Positions 59,011 to 64,000 of a stretch of 64,000 nucleotides of DNA are shown here, piece after piece; position 1 is the first letter of the stretch; each line of letters begins with the position of its first letter. Source of the stretch: Helianthus annuus (taxonomy: Eukaryota > Streptophyta > Magnoliopsida > Asterales > Asteraceae); contig NC_035437.2 of the NCBI RefSeq assembly GCF_002127325.2, positions 112,608,821 to 112,672,820 of the forward strand. The letters are read 5' to 3'. The position numbers were made by a program, and so were the translations under genes. The notes beneath the pieces are model-generated. The model saw only the letters and a program-made list of their open reading frames with translations. It was not told where the DNA came from and did not search any database.

Positions 59011-59873
59011 TCCGCTCATAAAAATCATTGTCAGATTATAAAGTTTATCGGCCACCATCAAGTCATATAAAAGGTCCAATAGGCTGTTTGCATAGTGTCG
59101 GCCCAATCAAAACATTTTGTTGATAATGATGTTGTCAGCCCATGTGTGGTCGGCCCAATCAACAGATATCGCTTTTCACATAATAGGCTTTTCATTGTTG
59201 CATTTTCAATAGGCTGTTCACATGGAGTCTTTGTATTTTTGCGAACCCAATCTTTACGTTTGTCTTTTTGGTTAAAACGACATATAAATCACGTTGGTCC
59301 AGTCAATACTTGTCGGTTAGTGGGTTTTATAGGTCCAATCACGTTCTACAAAACTGTTGACTGCATTAAAGTTTTTTCGGCCCATGTATGTTGTTGATTA
59401 AGTATAAATCATTGATTGTTGTGAGCATGTGAGTTGATAAGTGTTGGCAGGTTAAGTTGTTGTTAGGACGGTTGGAAGTCGGGCAAGGTCGTTTGAAAGT
59501 TCATCAGTTCGTTTAGTGTCTTCTTTAGGTCGCTTGAAAAGATTCGATTCATTTGATAGAAATCATTTCGCTTGGAAATTTTTTCCAGTTCGTACGGTTT
59601 GGAGTTTAAAATTGTTAAAAGTTCATCAGATCGTTCAAAAGTCCATCAGTTCGAACAGCTTGACAACTTAAATCTCAGATCGCATCAAGTTCAGTTTGAA
59701 CAGTCTGTCAACATTCAGTTCACACGGAATATTCATCAGTTTGAGTGATTCAGTTCGCACGGAGTATCATTTTGATTCAGTTGCTTTGATTAGCATTTTT
59801 AAACTGATTGTGTTTTGTTTGTTTGTGTTACGTCAGGTGAATTCAAGATCATCAGGTGATACAAGTGTGAAGC

Positions 59874-62800
59874 ATGGATTCTGAGTTCTACAACGCATTC
59901 GCTACTCCGAGTACCCCAATCACTGCTGTTCAAACCACAATGCTCGAAAACGAAACAAGGACGATGCAAAAGCCTCCCAAACTAATGAACATCGAAGAAT
60001 TTAAAGGTTGGGAAGGTCGGTTTGGGAATTGGGTGCAAGCAAACTATCTTGATGCTTGGGAATGTGTCGAGACAAAATATGTTCGACCGATGAATGATGA
60101 TGAAGAGCCTGTTCCGATAAAAGATCTAAGTGCGGATGCTAGAAAGAAGTACAAAGATGAGAAAATGATGCTGAATCTTCTTCAACAAGCAGTGAAAGAG
60201 GATATTATGGTGCTTTTGCAACACAATGGAACGTCATATTCGATTTGGAAAGCTTTACGTTCAAAGTTTAGAGGAAGTGAAGAAATGGTTAAAAGCAAAA
60301 AGTCACTTCTAAAGAAAGAGTTTGATCTTTTCCGTGGTTTAAAGAATGAGAGTACGAGAGAGATAATTGAACGATATTGTAATTTGCTTGCCAACATGAA
60401 AAGGTTGAGTATTGAGAAGAGTACTGATGAGTTGATTGAGAAACTTGCTGATGCGTTGCTATATGAGACTTGGGGCACATACCTTATGATGCTCAGAAAC
60501 AAGAAGGGTTTTAGCAATCTGACGCTCAGTAAGTTCATTGAAAAAATAGAGGCTCAAGAAATGGAACAACGGAAAGTGATCAGAATGAAAGATTTTGATG
60601 GTGAACAGGACATCGGGTTGTATTATAAGGCAGGAGTTAATGAAAAGAAATCTTCAAATCTATCTCCTAAGGTTGAAACTGCCTACAGTGCCAAGAATTC
60701 GTCTGGGAGTCAATCATCTGGGTCCAACAGCAAAACCAGCTTTACGTCATTTTCATCATATGATCCAAACATTTCTGCAACTAAAAATGGGAGAAAATTA
60801 CAGTGCAATATAGTGTTAAATCTTGAAAATGATCAAGATTATTCTGAGGAAGTTGCCAAAAACCAAATGTCTTTATTAGGAATGGTTTTGGAATCTTACA
60901 CTTGTTTTGTTGCAGGTCGCATCGGCAATCCAATGTTAACCAAGGAAGATTACGACCAGATAGATGCAGAAGAGATGGAGCTAATGGACATAAAGTGGTG
61001 TCTGGCTAGTGTTTTACGGAGAGCTGAGAAATTCAAACAAATCACGGGGAGAGATGATCTTCGTGATGCGAATGTTTCTACTTTAGGTTTTGACAAATCT
61101 AAAGTCACTTGTTTTCGGTGCAGGGAAAAAGGACACTTCAAGAGAGAGTGCACAAACCGAGAAGCAAGTGGAGCTCAAAATCCGTTTAACAACAACAACG
61201 ATTACTATCGCAAAGCCATCTATCACCAAGTTGGTCAATCATCTCAACAACAAAAACATCAAGCTCAGACTGCGCATGGAAGAGATGTGATTGAAGATAC
61301 CGGAAAGAGAGCATGTGTGGTTAATCCAAATCAAAAGCAGTCGTTTAACTGGGATAAATACATTCCAGATAATGGAAAAGCTTGTTTGATTGATCAAGAA
61401 GATGAAAGACTACCAGAGGGTTTTAGCTGGGAGAATTTCACTAGGGATGATTATATTCCTGATCAAACTACAACTTACACTGCTTTAACAGCAAAGATTG
61501 TAGATGATAGTGATGATGATACGGAATATTGGGCAAGAAAATACAAAGAAGATATGAAGTTGCTTGCTGAAAGTGATAGCGAAGACGAAAAAGTCAAGAA
61601 GAAAAAGAAGAAGATCAAAACGCCGGTGAGTAGTGATGATGAAGAGGTGCCGGTGGTGAGAAGGCAAAAGGTGACAGTAGTGCCTAAGTTTAAGGTTGAA
61701 GAAAAAGTTGATGCAAAAGAAGTTCCTATAAAATGTGAAAATTGCGAAGCTGTGAAGAAGCAGAATAGCTCTTTGATTTACAACTTGAACAGTCTGAAGG
61801 AGTCGTATGATGTGCTGAACAAGACAATGAATCAGTACAATCAAACTAGTGAAGAGCAAGCTGTTGCTATGAAGACACTTCAGGGAGCGTTTATGACAAA
61901 ACAAAAAGTTGTAAACAATTACATTGAAAAATGTGCTGCTTTAGAACAGAAGCTTGAGCTGCAAAGAATTGAAACAGAGAGAGTGAATCGTTTGTTAAAA
62001 AGTTACTCATGTACTTCCTATGTGATTGACAGGATTTATCCGACGGTTGAGAGCATGAAGGTATGGGAAGATGATGAGGTAACTGAAGAGAAAGAAGTTG
62101 GAAAAGGTGCTGATGAAAAGACTGCTGACAAGAAGAAGAATGACAAGAAAATCGACACTGAAAAGACGCCATCTGGTAAAAAGAAAGGTGTCAGTTATAA
62201 CAAGTGTCCACCCCCGCTGGAAAATGGATATTTGCCCAGATATCCAAACGATGAAAGAGTCAAAAAGGCCACAAATTTACAGTGGGAGTCAGAGTCGTCG
62301 GTCAATCTTCCAGAAAGTATTGATGTTGTGTTTACATCATCTGACACTGATCAACAGTCTCAATTAATGAAGAAAGTTGTGGATCATGTGTTAGAGAGTG
62401 ATGATGTGGAAGAGTCAAAGTCTGGGTCATGCACACAGAGTCAAACAGAAAAACAGGGCAAATTGGTTTATGATAGAAAGTTTTTATTGTCAAAATCTAA
62501 TTTGGATGATGGATTGTTTAAAGTGGCATACACTTTGAATGATTCTGACAAATTATATTCTGATGAAGAATTTCCAATAAGAGGTGTCAAAACTGAACTG
62601 ATTAAAAAGGTTTTCATACTCACAGAAATCAATATTTCTGAAATAAAAGGCTTATGTCTTATTGATAAACCTAAACCTTACACCTCAAGAGTTCAATAGA
62701 GATTAAACAAGAAAAAGAATTACGGTTCTGGTTCAGATTTCCAAAAGAGATCAAACCATAACGGTACTTTCAAAAAGAAAGGATTAGGTTTTACTCCTAC

Positions 62801-63599
62801 AGAAAAACAGAAAAATGAAAAATATGTTCATGATTTTAAATCAAAAATGTCATTTGTTTCAGGTACGTCATCTGAGGAAGAAGAAAAGACAAGTTTCTGG
62901 AGGGAATCAAATAGTGAGTTCCTTGCGAAGAAGCAAGACGAACAGAAGAGAGATACGAGAACCTGTTTCCGATGCAACACTGTGGGACATATTGCAAAAG
63001 ATTGTTCGAATGCGATACAATCAAAACAGGGAGTATTTCGTAAAATCAAAGATAATGTGGTTGCGTTCGAATCACCACTTGATAGAACAAAACTGTTTAA
63101 AGATTCTATTTTTGAAATTGGTGAGAGTTCGAACAAGTTTTACAAGAAGAAAGCCAAATCTGACAACCAGAAATGGGTTATTAAGAAGGTTGGTGAAAGC
63201 TCTAGCGATGATTCTGATGGATCAAAATCAGAGGAGCTATCTTCAGGCAATGAAACTGATTCCACAAAGTCAGTTGAGCCACAAATTGTTTCAAAATGTG
63301 AAGCTGATGTAAAAATTGATAACTCAGTTCCGATTGTTAATGATGAGGAGTTTCCATTACTTCGGGCTGAGAATTATAAAAAGAAAATTGGTAAAGTTGA
63401 AATTTCTAACCAATTTTATCATGATGAACAGGAATTAGATGCTGAGAAGGTCTTTAACCCCAAGGTAAAACACATCTTTGGTAAGATGATTGATCGAAAA
63501 GTCAAAGGGGTTAAGGAATTTTATGAGAAGAAAACAAAGAAAGAAAAGGTTGAACCATCCCTGGTTTGTGACTGGGATGGTACATATTATGAACAGTAA
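59874..63599 (+). pseudogene. Copia gag-like protein, very long, with one in-frame TAG
   Basis: A single frame runs from ATG 59874 to the stop at 63599, interrupted once by TAG at 62697-62699. Residues about 40-230 match the copia gag (UBN2/DUF4219-like) pattern: FGNWVQANYLDAWECVE, SYSIWKALRSKFRGSEEMV, LLKKEFDLFRGL. A CCHC knuckle CFRCREKGHFKREC lies at about 413. Acidic and Lys-rich linkers follow, then a coiled coil (about 622-720). A second knuckle CFRCNTVGHIAKDC comes near residue 1031, after the TAG. At about 1240 codons it is far longer than a usual copia gag of about 300-450. No protease motif follows in frame. The role would be particle formation and RNA packaging. Confidence 0.8.
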
Positions 63600-64000
63600 G
63601 TCTCAGGACTTGCCGGAGTTCCCAGGTTGGTAAGCGTGGAGCATGAATCGGCATCTTTCTTGAATTTTATTCGGTAACGTCAATCATACAAACGGTAAAG
63701 AGGTTTGTTTATGTTTGTTGGTTATAATTACAAGTGGTTAGATGATTTGATTGCATATGGTAAATCAAGGACATTAATTTGTACTTGTATTTTCCTACAT
63801 CTGGTTGGAAGACAAGATGATGAACCACATCCCCGAACATTTGTTTGATAAATCTACAAGTGGTAAAATCAATCAAACTTATTTTCTGGAAAAACCATTT
63901 TGATTAAAACAAACTTAAGTGTTTTGAAATCTAAATGGGAAAATAGTTTGTTGATAGGGAGAGTTCTGATTGTTTATGCCTAGTGAATGGCGATTTGAGG
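63600..64000 (+). other. Region after the copia gag, no gene recognised
   Basis: Stops occur in all frames, and there is no protease (DSG) or integrase motif. It may be an untranslated spacer between gag and a pol frame outside the window. Confidence 0.4.

Larger units (their letters stand above)
57939..64000 (+). mobile_element. Ty1/copia element, 5' portion, running off the window
   Basis: Order: LTR (57939-58427), iMet primer site (58430), long leader (58442-59873), gag-like frame (59874-63599), then 400 bases without a recognised gene. Protease, integrase and RT are not in the window. The 5' flank is GGTCC (57934-57938). The matching 3' duplication is outside. Confidence 0.8.

Noticed and set aside
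61485..61904. Minus-strand ORFs opposite the copia gag
   Set aside because: Low-complexity antisense of Lys/Asp-rich coding DNA.

Overview
This is a transposon-dense stretch of a plant nuclear genome. Evidence: plant-type L1 LINE, an OVATE-family gene, plant Ty3/gypsy elements primed by initiator tRNA-Met or tRNA-Asp, a Ty1/copia gag, a tRNA-derived SINE and AT-rich spacers with TA/GA microsatellites. The style of the Ty3 and copia proteins makes me suspect Asteraceae, but that is an impression from memory, not a search. Only one ordinary host gene is convincing: an OVATE family protein (5370-6185, minus).

Layout. (1) 1-4090: 5' part of an L1-type LINE on the minus strand, with intact ORF1 and an ORF2 open up to the window edge. 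(2) 4091-6723: AT-rich spacer and the OFP gene. (3) 6724-8600: a SINE with perfect 16-bp target duplications, a 935-bp element with perfect 28-bp inverted termini, and MITE-like pieces. (4) 8597-41605: a nest that can be resolved base by base. The outer layer is a roughly 2.5-kb DNA element with inverted termini (E), carrying two small minus-strand genes and an array of TTTTGGCG motifs. It was invaded by a Tat/Athila-like gag-pro element (C, 8775-37198, TSD TATTT) and by an LTR element now reduced to a solo LTR (39405-41490, TSD GATGT). C was invaded in its 3' LTR by chromovirus-like element A (17105-35579, TSD CCTTT) and in its interior by a truncated element D (about 13540-16160). A's own 5' LTR was invaded by chromovirus-like element B (25293-34708, TSD AACTT), whose two 2154-bp LTRs look identical. 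(5) 41654-42566: a foldback MITE and a second MITE that sits in a direct duplication of 8068-8366. (6) 42567-45785: AT-rich spacer. (7) 45791-54640: Ty3 element G (TSD GAATG) with well-matched LTRs but a heavily decayed interior, and a solo LTR nested in its right LTR. (8) 54646-57938: unassigned spacer, a 79-bp-period minisatellite and copia debris. (9) 57939-64000: 5' LTR, leader and very long gag-like frame of a Ty1/copia element that runs off the window.

The nest gives a relative order of events: E before C before A before B. The strongest candidates for something undescribed are: the TIR element E, with paired E2F-like TTTGGCGCG promoter modules in front of two genes that share the same start context; the two extra ORFs upstream of gag in element A; the possible 90-nt intron in the gag of element B; and the dense GGTYCGCT motif array in the copia LTR and leader. 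Boundaries given with target duplications are read directly from the sequence. Family names rest on motif recognition without database searches.
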